A stretch of 64,000 bases of DNA from positions 45,457,270 through 45,521,269 of the forward strand of contig CM058239.1 in NCBI GenBank assembly GCA_030180135.1, read 5' to 3'. The translations under genes and the position numbers were made by a program. The stretch is from Orychophragmus violaceus (Eukaryota; Streptophyta; Magnoliopsida; Brassicales; Brassicaceae). The notes below the pieces were generated by a model. The model was not told the DNA's origin, ran no database searches, and saw nothing but the letters and a program-made list of their open reading frames with translations. Shown here one piece after another: positions 54,045 to 64,000 of the stretch (the stretch's first letter is position 1; each line of letters begins with the position of its first letter).

Positions 54045-55426
54045 GTTAGGTTAGGAGTAGTTAGGCCAGTAAGTGGGGGCACTAACTCTATTTTTTTCTT
54101 GTAGATAGATCGACGGATAGGCGACTTTGCGTGTCGTCTTTGACTTTTCTGATGTACAGCGGCGTCGTATGGATTTTTGGATATGATGACGGCTTTATGT
54201 ACAGACTCTGATCGTAACCATGTACTTAAAACCTTATGATGTATGATATATCGTTTTATGTATGTGGTGGATACAGAGTGTTCAGCTGATCGTTTTGATT
54301 AACATAGTAACTATTTGCATGATTGAGATGGTTCTGAAAGCAAATGGATTACTGTGTGAAATCAAATGATGAGCGGAACTGACGACCGTTCATCATGACC
54401 CGAACCCGGACTGACGACGCATCCGACCGATCATTAGATTGCGTGAATGTGTGTGTGGTGATTGCTTGTTTTCATTTCTTGTTGATTGATTGATTGATTG
54501 ATTTGTTGTGCGGTAGATTGCATAGTATTAGCGAGCGTAGTTTTTGGTAGATTGATCGTTTTTGGTCTTAGAGACTGTTGGGTTGCTAGTTGTCCGGAAA
54601 TTTGAGTAGTGATTGATCGCTTTTCTTCGGTTTTGTTAGAAAGGTAAAGTGTTGATTTTATTTTCATTTTATTTCAAGTTTTGAGCCGACTGAGAACGGT
54701 TGTGTTCAACCGTCAATTCACGAGGGAACAGACTTATAGTGTATTGTTATTTAATCATGAGTAACCATCAGGTACGTGATTAAGTAACCATATTTCTATG
54801 GGAAAGTGATATCGAGGATAAATCGGGATGAAACTAATTGTTTCAGTGAGTTGTTGAATTGAATGTAGGACGGAATGGCGATGCGATGTGAATACGAGAC
54901 CAAACCCGAACCCGAAAGCGAGATGAAGTGACAAGACATCGTGAGACAAGTAGACCGGACCGTAAAGCAGTGGTAGACATCGTCAGTGGGAAAACCTATC
55001 AGCTTATCAAGCGACCATCAGAAAGAGCCGAGAAGTATGATGAGTTAGCAACGAGATTTGGAAAGAAGAATCAGTGAAGTTGTCGAAATCAGTCAGTCGG
55101 AAGCATGTGATCAGATTTTTGAAGAGTGTCTCAGAAAGAAGGAAGTTACAATACAAAAGAGTGTGGAGGTCGAGGCAAAGTGGGGAAGCCAGAAGTAGGA
55201 ATCAGAGCAGAGAAGGCAACCAGAGTTAAGTTAAGGATCGAGACCGATGGAGTCAGCTAAGAGTGAAGCGGATTTGGGTGTTGTGGAAGCCAATGGTATG
55301 CAGCAGTGTTCGAGTATAGGAGCGCCAGAGTGGAGTGATGAAGTGCCTTACAGGGTTCAGAACCGATTTGAAGTCTGACAGTGACCGAGAATTCGGGGAC
55401 CGAATTCCTGTAGGTGGGGAATAATA
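54045..55426 (+). other. H internal remnant
   Basis: I can identify no protease, RT or integrase. Just before the PPT, one frame reads EFGDRIPVGGE (55388-55420), similar to the tail of gypsy pol proteins. A GATT repeat lies at 54483-54503. The rest appears to be shredded pol. Confidence 0.5.
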
Positions 55427-56449
55427 TGATACCCCGTATCAAAAATACGGTCAACGGGCAGCAGAAAGTCAACCGAGGGCAAAATTGTCATTTTTGCCAA
55501 GTGAAGGGCAAAATGGTAATTTTGATAAAGTTTGAGACGGAAGCCGAGGCGGACCAAATATTTTTATGTTTCAACATAAAGAATGTTTAGAAGATAGGAG
55601 TTGGAAGAAACGAGGCAGAAACGTGTTTTACGGCTTGTCGGGAATAGAAACCGACAAACCCGAAGAAACTTCAAAAATCCATATCCGGAGTTACGTAAGT
55701 CCAAACGGAGTGATTCGAAATGCTAAATTCATCAAATAGCATGGAGAATCAGTTTGTGGAGGTTTGGGGATTTATGGGAATCATTTGGTATTTTCTAAAA
55801 TAATATCCGCGAAACCGAAGAAACCGAAGCATCGGAAAGAAGCGGATTAAGGACTGGTTTATTTCGATTTAGGGAAAGGTTTTTGGTTACTCAGACACTA
55901 CTGGAGACAGGTGTCACTCTGTGGATGCAGCCACATCTCTCTCCTTGCATGAAAATGCATAAGAAGGGTTCATGAACTTGAAAGAAATTGTTGGACAACT
56001 CTCATTTTGCTCCCAAAAATCTCTCTCTACCTCACACCCAAGAGCTCTCTCTCTTCTCTCTCTATATTCATCCAACTTGTCCAGAAAACCCAGAAAAATC
56101 CTTTTAATCTTCATAGAACCTCAAGAACATTCAAAGTGTTCTTGAGTGTTCATAAGACCTTCTTTCACCAAAAATCACATAACTTCTTCAATATAAACCC
56201 ACATTAACTTCTGCAAAGTGCTATAGCTTCCTCTCTCCCTCCTCTACAATATCCAGCCAGCCACCGTCGTCGTCATCACCGGAGATCGCCGGAATCTGGC
56301 CGGAAAGCATCCGCGGATTAGGGTTTGGTGGATATCTCTCTTCCTTCACCAGATCTGAATGTTTTGAAGCCATGGATGGCTAGATCTTCTCTTTGCGGTC
56401 AGTTTGATAGGTGGATCGTCTTCTGAGTCACCGGAAAAAGGGGTGAACC

Positions 56450-56840
56450 GGCCGGTCAACTCCGGACCACCGCCGGTCAACGCCGGAAAAGTCGCCGGAG
56501 AAAGCTCCACCGCCTCCAATTTTCAGCCGGTTCTTCAAGGAGTATGATGGGATGGTTTGATTCAATATTTGGGTTGGTTTAAGGCTGGTTTAGCCTTGGT
56601 CAATGGTTAGGTCAAACCGGTCAACGTTTGACCAAAACCGGTTTAACCTAACCGGTTCTAATTAAACCGGTTTAGTTGGGTTACATCAATTCAGTTGGTT
56701 TAGCTGGTTCAAGGAAGGTCAACTGGTTCTAGTCAGAGTCAACGGTCAACCTTCGGTCGACGGTCAACGGTCAACGGTCAACGCACTGGTCAACGGTCAA
56801 CGCGGTCAACCGTCGGTCAACGCCGGAGACCAAGCCGGTC
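56450..56840. promoter_or_regulatory. GGTCAA (W-box complement) cluster in H LTR
   Basis: GGTCAA, the complement of the WRKY-binding W-box core TTGACC, occurs about seventeen times. Near 56756-56825 it forms direct 8-bp repeats GGTCAACG. Regulatory meaning is inferred from the motif only. Confidence 0.6.
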
Positions 56841-57791
56841 ACCGCTTGGTCCACGGCCATTCCGATATTTCAGGATATTTGGGAGTTCGGAGTTCGAGAT
56901 TCAGGAGTTTGGAGATCGAGATTCGGGAGTTCGGAGTTCGAGATTCGGGAGTTTGGGGTTCGTGTCGGATATCTCGGGATTCAAATTCGCATCGAGCCGT
57001 CATTCCGCGCCTATCTCACTGTGAGTCGGCTCACAAACCTTTAGCTACATATAGACCGGGAAAAGTAAAACCGTAGATTTAGGATTGCATAGCCGATAAT
57101 TAAAATGATTGGTTAATATTGAATAATTGGACGTTAATGATAAACCGGTTGGGATCAGATAAGCATATTAGGGTTTAAAGAATTAAAAGGTTAATCGATT
57201 GTGTGCCGCTAGGTTGTTAGTAACGATTGATTGATGCATTCATATAGATACCGTGTGAATAGGATCGTATATCCATATATATTATAAGAACGATAATTAA
57301 TGAATCTATATACGGGAAGTAAGATGACATTAAAACATGGTTAAACCTAAACGAATATATAGAATATTATAACGGGTTTGGGGTTTAGGTTTAATAGCGG
57401 GAAAGGGTAATGAATTAAATTAAATTAATAATGAGATGTCAGGGAGTTAGTAAGTTTACTAACTCTAAACCGACGGATCAAGGAGTTATTAAAAGATATC
57501 TAGAACGGGTTAATTAAGGAAGTGGTGTGTGTTGTAAGCCGTCTACGGGTTAGCAATACGCTAACCCAAGGTAGCGGACGAGAATGGATTAAGAGACTTA
57601 GAAACCTTAATAGGCCTGCTTGTGTTGTGATTGCTGTGATTGTTGTGATTGATTGTGATTGCGTGATTGATTGTTGTGATTATTGTGCTGTGTTGAGCTT
57701 TGTGTGCAGGCTTGTTAGACTGCTCGGTGTTGGGCCGAGCAGTCATTGTGGACACTTACTCCGGTCACGGGACCGGGTAAGTTAGTTGGTG

Positions 57792-57816
57792 CTGACTAGG
57801 TATCTTACCTAGTCAG
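57792..57816. repeat. Perfect 11-bp inverted repeat in H LTR
   Basis: CTGACTAGGTA and TACCTAGTCAG flank a three-base loop TCT. It could form a stable RNA hairpin in transcripts of either strand. Confidence 0.85.
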
Positions 57817-58997
57817 AGCGGTGGTGTGATAGTGTAGTGGCTTGCGGAATGGTTGGGAACTGTTATTATTATTATTGTTGTTGATTGCGTGATCTGTGCT
57901 AGAGTCCCAGCGAGTCTGCGTGTTTACATTTCTTCACTAGGACTCTAGGGCGCGTTAGATTCCGCAAGCCTAGGTTTTGATTACGTTCTGGTACTTCCGA
58001 CCCGATTGGATCCTCGGGTTTTACCTAACCGGATCGCGGTGATTCTGGTTATGGTGTTAACCTATCGGGTGACGCCGGTAGGTGTGTTATTCGGAGAATA
58101 CGGGGTCATGTCCTAGGGCCGAATCACATGGAATCTCTGGCTATCTAGAGGTAGTCCGAATCACTGTGTATCGATGGACGGAGAACGGTGTCTTATTCGT
58201 GGGACCTTGTGTACACGTTTAGGAGTCGTGGGTTAGTTACCATATAGGTAACATTGTAAACCCGTGGAAGTTACCGAGTTTGTTGGGCCCAGTGTTGTTT
58301 TGTTATTTTCTTATTGCGCGATAGATAGATCGAGTCCAATCGAGGACATGTGCCGCAGTGCCTTCGATTTCCCTTAATTCTCTTTATCTTTGGCATTGAT
58401 TGTGTGTGTGCTTGGGTTTATCACGACATGGTAGTGCATGATCGACCATTATTCCTGCTGATTGTTATTTTGGGTTTTGGGGCGGGAATTTGTAGACTTA
58501 GATAGATTAGAAGCCGTTAGTGGGGGAGCCGATTCACTGGGTGATCTTAGATCGCTCATTAGACTCTTTTTGTGTTTTTCAGGTTTAGCAGCGACGGACG
58601 CGGAAGATCCTCGGTGTAGTTTTGGGATGGCTTGTGGCGGGATTTGATTCGGGATTTTTGGGTGTTTTCTCGGTTCTGCATTATTGATTATTCCGTGTGA
58701 TGATTTCTTTGTTTATTTGACTTGAACATTGTTTGTGAAATTCTATTAAACGTTGTGCTCAACGTTGATTACTCAGAAATAAAATTGTTTCCCTGATATG
58801 AGGTTTTAGTCTGAACCGACACAACTCATCGAAGTAGTGCAAGTGGTACCGCTTGTACTATGGATATGAGGATAGCGGAGTCGAGGATAGATTGGTGCGA
58901 TCCTTTTCGACTTGCTCGAGTTCGATTGGTCATGTTCTTGTTTTATTGTTGACCGGTCAGCTCGACGGTCAGCGGAGAATGGGAAAGGGGCGCTACA

Positions 58998-59723
58998 CCA
59001 GTTATGCGCATCCCCTTCCAGGAAGTGGACCGCAATGTACTTCCGATAGTCCTCTGGACACCGGGTAGATCGGAAGTTCCGGACAAGCCGTGACTTCCAC
59101 TCATCAGCCTCAAATGGGTCTGCACTTCTCTTGAAGTGCTTTGTGCCCAACTTGGTGATGTGGCCAAGTACGTTGAGGTAGTACACCTTTCAGTTCTTTA
59201 TGGGAACCGGTGAATCTACCACTAGTACGTCCGGCTCATCATCACTAAGGTCCTTAGTCTCCACGACCTTGGCCTTAGGCTCATCTCCAGCCGGCTTCTG
59301 ACCAGAAGTGATGTTCTGGTTCAGTGCCTTTAGCTGATCCATGACCTCCTTTAACATGGTCCACATCTGACAGATGTTCGGGACCACGGTCATTGGCTCA
59401 CCACCACCGCCCATAGCATCATCCTCCTCATGGACGGTCTTAGTATGAGCCGCATGAGATGAGGACTCACCCACTCTCTCATGTCCACCCCCAAATTGGA
59501 CTTCCGGTTCATCAACCCTAGTCGTGTTGAGAGTGTTTGGATCAGTGGGTCCAGTGCTCATCTGGGTAACCTCAGGACCGGTTAACCCAGGGGTGTCAGA
59601 TGTGGCCCGGCTCTTGGATCCTTGTCCGTTTCCAGCCACCTCCTTATCCTTAGTACGCTTTGACTTGCTTTTTCCAACATGAAGATTCAACAAGGTTAGT
59701 AATTCTAAACAAGCAATCTTCAA
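58998..59723 (-). pseudogene. G gag, N-terminal half
   Basis: The minus-strand frame starts at the ATG ending at 59723. Residues 1-177 are a hydrophilic N-terminus (many Ser, Thr, Glu) with a short helix (MWTMLKEVMDQLKALNQNI). After a TGA at 59190 the same frame continues into the gypsy capsid start VLGHITKLGTKHFKRSADPF, then EADEWKSRLVRNFRSTRCPE and IAVHFLEGDAHNW. The match stops at 58998 exactly where the H LTR begins, so the capsid second half is lost. The same HFLE-type motif survives as a trace in F near 61110-61140. Confidence 0.82.
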
Positions 59724-59812
59724 GTCCTAAACAAGTCTAACAATAATCTACACGGACATCTAACCCCAGACGAGTGGTGTAGCCCCTAACCCATAGCCTA
59801 GGAAATAACTCC

Positions 59813-59824
59813 GCTCTGATACCA
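59813..59824 (-). other. G primer binding site
   Basis: On the minus strand it reads TGGTATCAGAGC, three bases from the 5' LTR. Confidence 0.88.
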
Positions 59825-59827
59825 ACT

Positions 59828-60588
59828 TGAAACACCCCATCCCGGCCATAGGCCCAAGACGGACATTCCACTATCCAATCCGATCTAAGCTGAGGTTCGT
59901 TCCCGAACCTCAACCCTATTTGTTCCATACTTAGCCATTTCTAATCAATCATTCATTCCATTCATTCGTAACATTCCAATCTTATTCTAATGCAATGAGC
60001 GACATAAGATAAATAGACCACGCCTAGAACCCTTAACCAACCGCCTCACTCTTTGAACCGCCGGCGACTCCTTTAAGCAATCGCCGGTTCTTCTCTCTCT
60101 TATTTCTCTCTCTAAACTTGCTTGGATGCCTTAGAGAAATTATGGGACTTTTCCCTTGTGTGTAACATGTGCAAAAATGGCCCCTAAGGGTCTTATTTAT
60201 AGCCTTGATTTCGCCCATAACCGCCCCCATGGAAGGCTGCCTCTTAGTTTGGGCGAATGGACACATATTCCCAAAGGTGCCCATTCGCTTATGAGCTGTT
60301 TGGTCAGCTAGTGTCACTAGCTGACCAGCTGGTCCAAGACTTACACACTCCAGCTAGCAAAGTTTAGCTAGCTGCCAGCTACCTTAACTGATCAGCTTAG
60401 TTGTTCAGCTTGGCTAAGCTAACCCACACTACTCCCAGCTGGTTTCTTTGTGATCAAGCTCCTTTCTAGCAGAGCTTGACCTTCTTCTGCCTACGGAACG
60501 CTCTTATTGATCGCCTTCGACCTTAAATTCGAGTTTATGGTTCCATAGACAGCCCAAACGGCCCTTAGGCCGGTTTGGGGATGTTACA
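59828..60588 (-). repeat. G 5' LTR with internal deletion
   Basis: It is 761 bp, from TGAAACACC to GATGTTACA. It matches the left copy up to 60017 and then differs because a middle part is missing. A minus-strand TATAAATA candidate lies near 60198-60206 and an AGCT-rich block at 60300-60440, as in F. Confidence 0.85.
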
Positions 60589-60593
60589 TGGTT

Positions 60594-61484
60594 CTTCATG
60601 CAAGTATGGTACATTGTGCGACCACTAGAAGTCTGGTAACCATTCACCTGGTAACTTTCCTCCTTAGGTCCCTCCCGGTTCAGCACATCACCTTCCCCCG
60701 TGACTGTGATTTCTCTCGGTTCTCCTTGGCTAAATTGGCCTATGTTGCGGCAGTCCGCTCAACCAACTCTGAACGGAGGTGAAGTAACAAACCGAGCAGC
60801 GGGTAAGATTATCAACCCGCAGCCCGCAGATTTAACAATGTGCCCCTTCGTCCTCAGGCTCTCGTCCCATTTAACACCTGAGTTTATTGAACTCTGCCAC
60901 ATACCCCCACACCGTCTTGCGACCTCAAGCCAAGTCTATAAACTGACATTCCCAACCGATCCCATACTCGGCTGGGAAGTACGACCTTCCAACCGATCCC
61001 AGACTCAGCTGGAAAGTACTAACGATTAAACTCGACCCTAAGTCCGTCCAAGACTTAGTGCGGACCCTGGTGCGCCTTTCGGCCGCAAGCCACCAGTTAG
61101 GTGCGTCACCTCCAGAAAGTGAACCGCAATGCCGCTCTAATGTTCCCTATCTTGATCTAAGCCCCTACGAATAGTTGGCTTAATGAACTGATGAGTGATA
61201 CTCACACGTCCAGGTCGATCGCGTCCTAACTGATCCAGCCGATCATTCCCGCGGGTACACCTGGTCTATGGTCACGGTCCATCGTCTTCGATACAGTTAT
61301 CTCTGACTTATCGTCAGATCACACACGTACCTCCCACACGACCCCTGCGGTCTTCACGCGGACCGACTCGCGCATCGCCCTGCTGGAACTATCACTCGCC
61401 CACGATCGATCCGTTGGTCAAACGTGTGAATAATGGGACTTAGGCCGAGATACCCAACTTCCAGTTGGTCCTAGAAACAACTCC
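60594..61484 (-). other. F 5' leader and gag trace
   Basis: On the minus strand near 61140-61105 the reading IAVHFLE is a trace of gypsy gag, as in G. Otherwise no domain is visible. Two imperfect units of about 38 bp at 60945-61020 share CCAACCGATCCCA and CAGCTGG/CGGCTGG. The region next to the PBS resembles 44534-45025. Confidence 0.65.
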
Positions 61485-61496
61485 GCTCTGATACCA
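61485..61496 (-). other. F primer binding site
   Basis: On the minus strand it reads TGGTATCAGAGC, directly beside the 5' LTR. Confidence 0.9.
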
Positions 61497-61498
61497 AC

Positions 61499-63898
61499 TG
61501 GTAACACCCTGACCCGGCCTTCCTAGGCCGCGGTCGATGCGCTACAGTGGTCAGGCCGCCACCCGGCCTGAACCTTACTAAATTCTGTCCTAGTTAAATT
61601 TTTCCTTTAAGAACAATTATTCCACGAATCTTTGACTTTTAGTCTTAGCTCCTTCATACTTAGTAATTCGCAGCGGAAATCCTTCTCTTACCTTTATATC
61701 GTTCTTCTAAAGAACGATCCATCCGTGAACCTCATGAGCCCTTATTTGATTTCCTTAAAACTCTTTTGAGGCTCCAATCCTATCTATCCATTCCAACCAC
61801 CTAAGTTTTATTTAGATAGTTCTGTTCTCCTACTCAGTTCTAATCATCCTTTAGATCAATCGAGTACTTGAACTCGTACCTCAACCTTTTAGATGAAGTC
61901 GGTAAGAAGCTATTTCCACGTCCAGCTTAGCTCGTCCGTTTATCGAACCCTTAGAACATATCTCCCTTGTACCTAGTCATTCAACCAACCATCCCCACAT
62001 GACTAAGTATAAGAGAGATCTTCGAGTTCCTTCCTTTGTCCACCATTTGTTCCTGCTCTAACAATTACATAGAATATAATTTGGCTATTTAACGTGTACC
62101 TTAGCCTTTGTAGTGATTCATTATGGAATCGGTTGAATTGTTTAGCTCTCTCGTTCCTTTGCATGATCAGTCCATTCGTTTCTGCATTATCCTGGCGGTT
62201 GGAAGCCGGAACCAATCATAGGTAAGGTACGATCCATGATCAGTTTACCCATCGTGCCGGGTCCAACCCATGGACGGATCAGCCCATGTTCGGTGTTCGT
62301 TGAATCACCTCCTTAGCCTTTCTGGCCTTCAGTCAATTCCAATCGCGACCCAACCCATGCGACTATCATGCCTTCCTTCGCGACCCGACCATGAAATCGT
62401 CCCACCGCCGATCGCTCCTTGTTCCATAACCGCAAAGATATGTGTGTGGACTGCTCATCCATGTCCACGAATAGACGCGACCATTCCACAAACGGAAACG
62501 AACGTCCCACGGTTGTCTGTGAACAGACACGACTGTCCTAGAACGCCCCGCGTTCGTCCTTGAACGCCTCGCTTTCATCCGTGAACGCCCCGCCTTCATC
62601 CGTGAACAGGTGCGACTGTACGTGAACGGACACGATCGTACGTGAACGGTCACGGTCGTCCGTTGACACCCCGCAGTCGTCCGTGAACGACCCGCGGTCA
62701 CCCGTGTGCATCCCACGGTCGTCCGTGAACATCCTATGGTTGTCCGTGAACATCCCACGGTCGTCAATGAATGGACACGACTGTCCATGAACGGACACGA
62801 CCATACGTGAACGGTCACAGTTGTCTGTTGACATCCCGCGGTCGTTTGTGAGCATTCCACGGTCGTCCGTGAATGGAAACGACTGTCCGTGGACAGATAC
62901 GACCGTGCGTGAACGGTCACGGTCGTCCGTGGACATCTCACGATCGTCTATGAATGACCTGTGGTTGATCGTGAGCATCCTGTGGTTGTTCGTGAACGAC
63001 CCGCGGTCGTCCGTGAAGGACCCGCGGTCTTCCGTGTGCGACCCGCGGTCATCCGCGGACGTCCCACGGACGGTTACGGATTGTCTTCAACCCTTCAAAC
63101 CTTTCTTCAATCAATTCTGGGTTTTTGCCTCTTGTTTCCCAAATCCTTGAATGTCTTAGCAACCTTCACATATCTTCCTTTCGATCCGCCTTAAAGCCTT
63201 TGTTGAAACCGGCCATGAAATCCTTTCTCTCCTCCATGAATCATGTCGGTTTCTCCTTGGATATTTCTTGAGATTTTTCCTGAGTTTCCAGTCGTGTAAG
63301 GATCAAGGTTTTCTCTCCAGAAAACCGCCCTCAAACTTTCCTTCCATGGCCGGCAATTTCTCTTTGAATCCAGCCCTCAATTCCATCTTTTTCTCTTGAT
63401 TTACTTGGCTTTTGTCTTAGGATTTTTCTGGGTTTTCCCCATGTAGAGATGGCACGAAAATGGCCTCCTAATGAGGTATTTATAAGCCCTAATTCGCCCC
63501 ATAACTTCCATGGAGAAGGGGTGTTTTTGGTTGGCCGAAAGGGTGCCAAACCATTGATGACCCTTCGCCCCAACCGCCCCTTGGGTCAGTAGCTGACCAG
63601 TTGACCTAGTAGGTCATCACTCCATCCAGCTGGGTTGAGCTGATTGTCAGCTTACCCATCTGACCAGCTGGATTGTTCAGCTCATTTCAGCTGAACACTC
63701 TTGGTTCGACTCGTTTCAGCTCGTTTCAGCTGAACACTCTTGGTTCAGCTCGGATAAGCTCATTTCCTACTGAACTTAGCCACTTGTAGACCATGGAACA
63801 CTCCTTCTTAGTCTTTTCGACTGATTGTTCCACGTTCTGGGCTCCTGTCTCGACCCCCCTATCCTTCTAAGGTCGGTTCTCGGGATACGAGTGTTACA
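61499..63898 (-). repeat. F 5' LTR
   Basis: It is about 2.4 kb and in the minus direction starts TGTAACACTCG at 63898. In that direction it has a CAGCTG-rich block (63780-63590), a TATAAATA candidate (complement 63477-63485), the 20-21 bp array (63065-62495) and a long unique part to 61499. The order suggests U3, core promoter, then R/U5 with the array in the transcript. Confidence 0.92.
62495..63065. repeat. Tandem array with 20-21 bp period in F right LTR
   Basis: This is the counterpart of the array at 13165-13775, with the same core GGTCGTCCGTGAA and the same alternation of ends. The two copies differ in unit order and number, which suggests turnover by slippage or gene conversion after insertion. 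Confidence 0.88.
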
Positions 63899-64000
63899 GC
63901 CTTTAAACCAAAACCAAACCAAGTTAGTTCGACTCAAAAGGCCGACCGGATCCGAGACGATTAGGTTGAACCATATATCGTATGTGTGTCGCAAGTCAAT
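63899..64000 (+). repeat. X-family LTR in inverted orientation, continuation after F
   Basis: The first five bases repeat the F target duplication GCCTT. The rest is the reverse complement of 8281-8390 (for example AACCAAGTTAGTTCGACTC) and runs off the window. About 285 bases of the LTR should lie beyond 64000. Confidence 0.88.

Larger units (their letters stand above)
53745..58997 (+). mobile_element. 5'-truncated long-LTR gypsy element H
   Basis: A plus-strand zinc-knuckle gag fragment is followed by about 1.4 kb of decayed internal DNA, a PPT (GGTGGGGAATAATA ending at 55426) and a long 3' LTR ending GCGCTACA at 58997. The right end interrupts the gag frame of G. The 5' LTR, gag N-terminus and pol of H are missing, so no target duplication can be shown. 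Confidence 0.78.
55427..58997 (+). repeat. H 3' LTR (about 3.57 kb)
   Basis: It starts TGATACCCCGTATC after the PPT and ends GGGGCGCTACA where the G gag frame is cut. It includes a CT-rich stretch (56020-56090), a GGTCAACG cluster (56450-56840), GAGTTCGG repeats (56880-56960), a TGTGATTG microsatellite (57620-57690) and a perfect hairpin at 57792-57816. If the boundaries are right, this is an unusually long LTR. There is no second LTR in the window to confirm it. Confidence 0.62.
52970..60588 (-). mobile_element. Ty3/gypsy element G, F-related, gutted by H and a deletion
   Basis: G is flanked by TGGTT (52965-52969 and 60589-60593). The ends are TGAAACACC and GATGTTACA, and a minus-strand PBS lies at 59813-59824. 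The left LTR is cut at about 53740 and the right LTR lacks a middle part. Only the N-terminal half of gag remains of the coding region. Confidence 0.88.
12178..63898 (-). mobile_element. Ty3/gypsy element F, host of all nested insertions
   Basis: F has inverted ends TGTAACAC at 12178 and GTGTTACA at 63898. A five-base target duplication GCCTT lies at 12173-12177 and 63899-63903 within an X-family LTR. A minus-strand PBS (61485-61496) lies beside the right LTR and a minus-strand PPT (38713-38725) beside the left one. With the nested elements removed, F would be about 7 kb: two LTRs of about 2.4 kb and only about 2.1 kb of internal DNA. That internal DNA keeps a short gag trace and no recognisable pol. 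F is thus a large non-autonomous (LARD-like) gypsy element. Confidence 0.9.

Noticed and set aside
57522..57785. Plus-strand frame rich in Val, Ile, Cys and Asp
   Set aside because: It is produced by the TGTGATTG microsatellite inside the H LTR.
1..64000. tRNA, rRNA or host protein genes
   Set aside because: I looked for cloverleaf boxes, rRNA-like blocks and non-transposon domains and saw none. The only tRNA-like words are primer binding sites.

Overview
The window is plant nuclear DNA, most likely from a Brassicaceae genome (inferred from the style of the copia, Tat-gypsy and gag-pro elements; the species cannot be named from sequence alone). It is a gene-free block of nested retrotransposons of the kind found in pericentromeric heterochromatin. 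I found no host protein gene, tRNA or rRNA.

Layout. 1-4398 is a decayed Ty1/copia element (called K here). 4399-7997 is a 3'-truncated LINE. At 7998 the LINE is cut by a minus-strand Ty3/gypsy element (X): its 3' LTR is 7998-9215 and pol remnants follow to about 9990. A second X-family LTR in the opposite orientation starts at 11347. It is interrupted at 12178 and resumes at 63904, because a minus-strand gypsy element (F, 12178-63898, target duplication GCCTT) has jumped into it. Almost everything else sits inside F. The left LTR of F holds a plus-strand Tat-lineage gypsy element (B, 13781-37837, duplication CCCGC). B is itself broken by a copia element (C, 14738-22222, AAATG) and a gag-protease-only gypsy element (E, 24217-30865, GATGT). 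The internal part of F holds another gag-pro element (A, 38866-44528, GGGAC), a sister of C (D, 45026-52389, AATCC), and an F-related gypsy element (G, 52970-60588, TGGTT). G in turn contains the 3' part of a long-LTR gypsy element (H, about 53745-58997).

How they work together. Hardly any element here encodes a full machinery. C and D keep a gag ORF but share a dead pol, yet have nearly identical LTRs. E keeps an intact 872-codon gag-pro frame and no pol. A lacks even the gag core. B has lost its integrase core but keeps RT, two RNase H domains and a spliced antisense gene. F is mostly LTR. These are therefore elements mobilised by enzymes from elsewhere.

The most unusual signal is a DNA grammar shared by otherwise unrelated families. 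The copia element C and the gypsy elements A and E carry pairs of the palindrome TCGATCGA (and close variants) spaced 20-22 bp, most often exactly 21 bp. One pair lies upstream of the LTR TATA box in all three families; further pairs lie in leaders, coding regions and 3' regions. The LTRs of F, and partly of G, carry a different array, also with a 20-21 bp period. I found no pair in sister element D.
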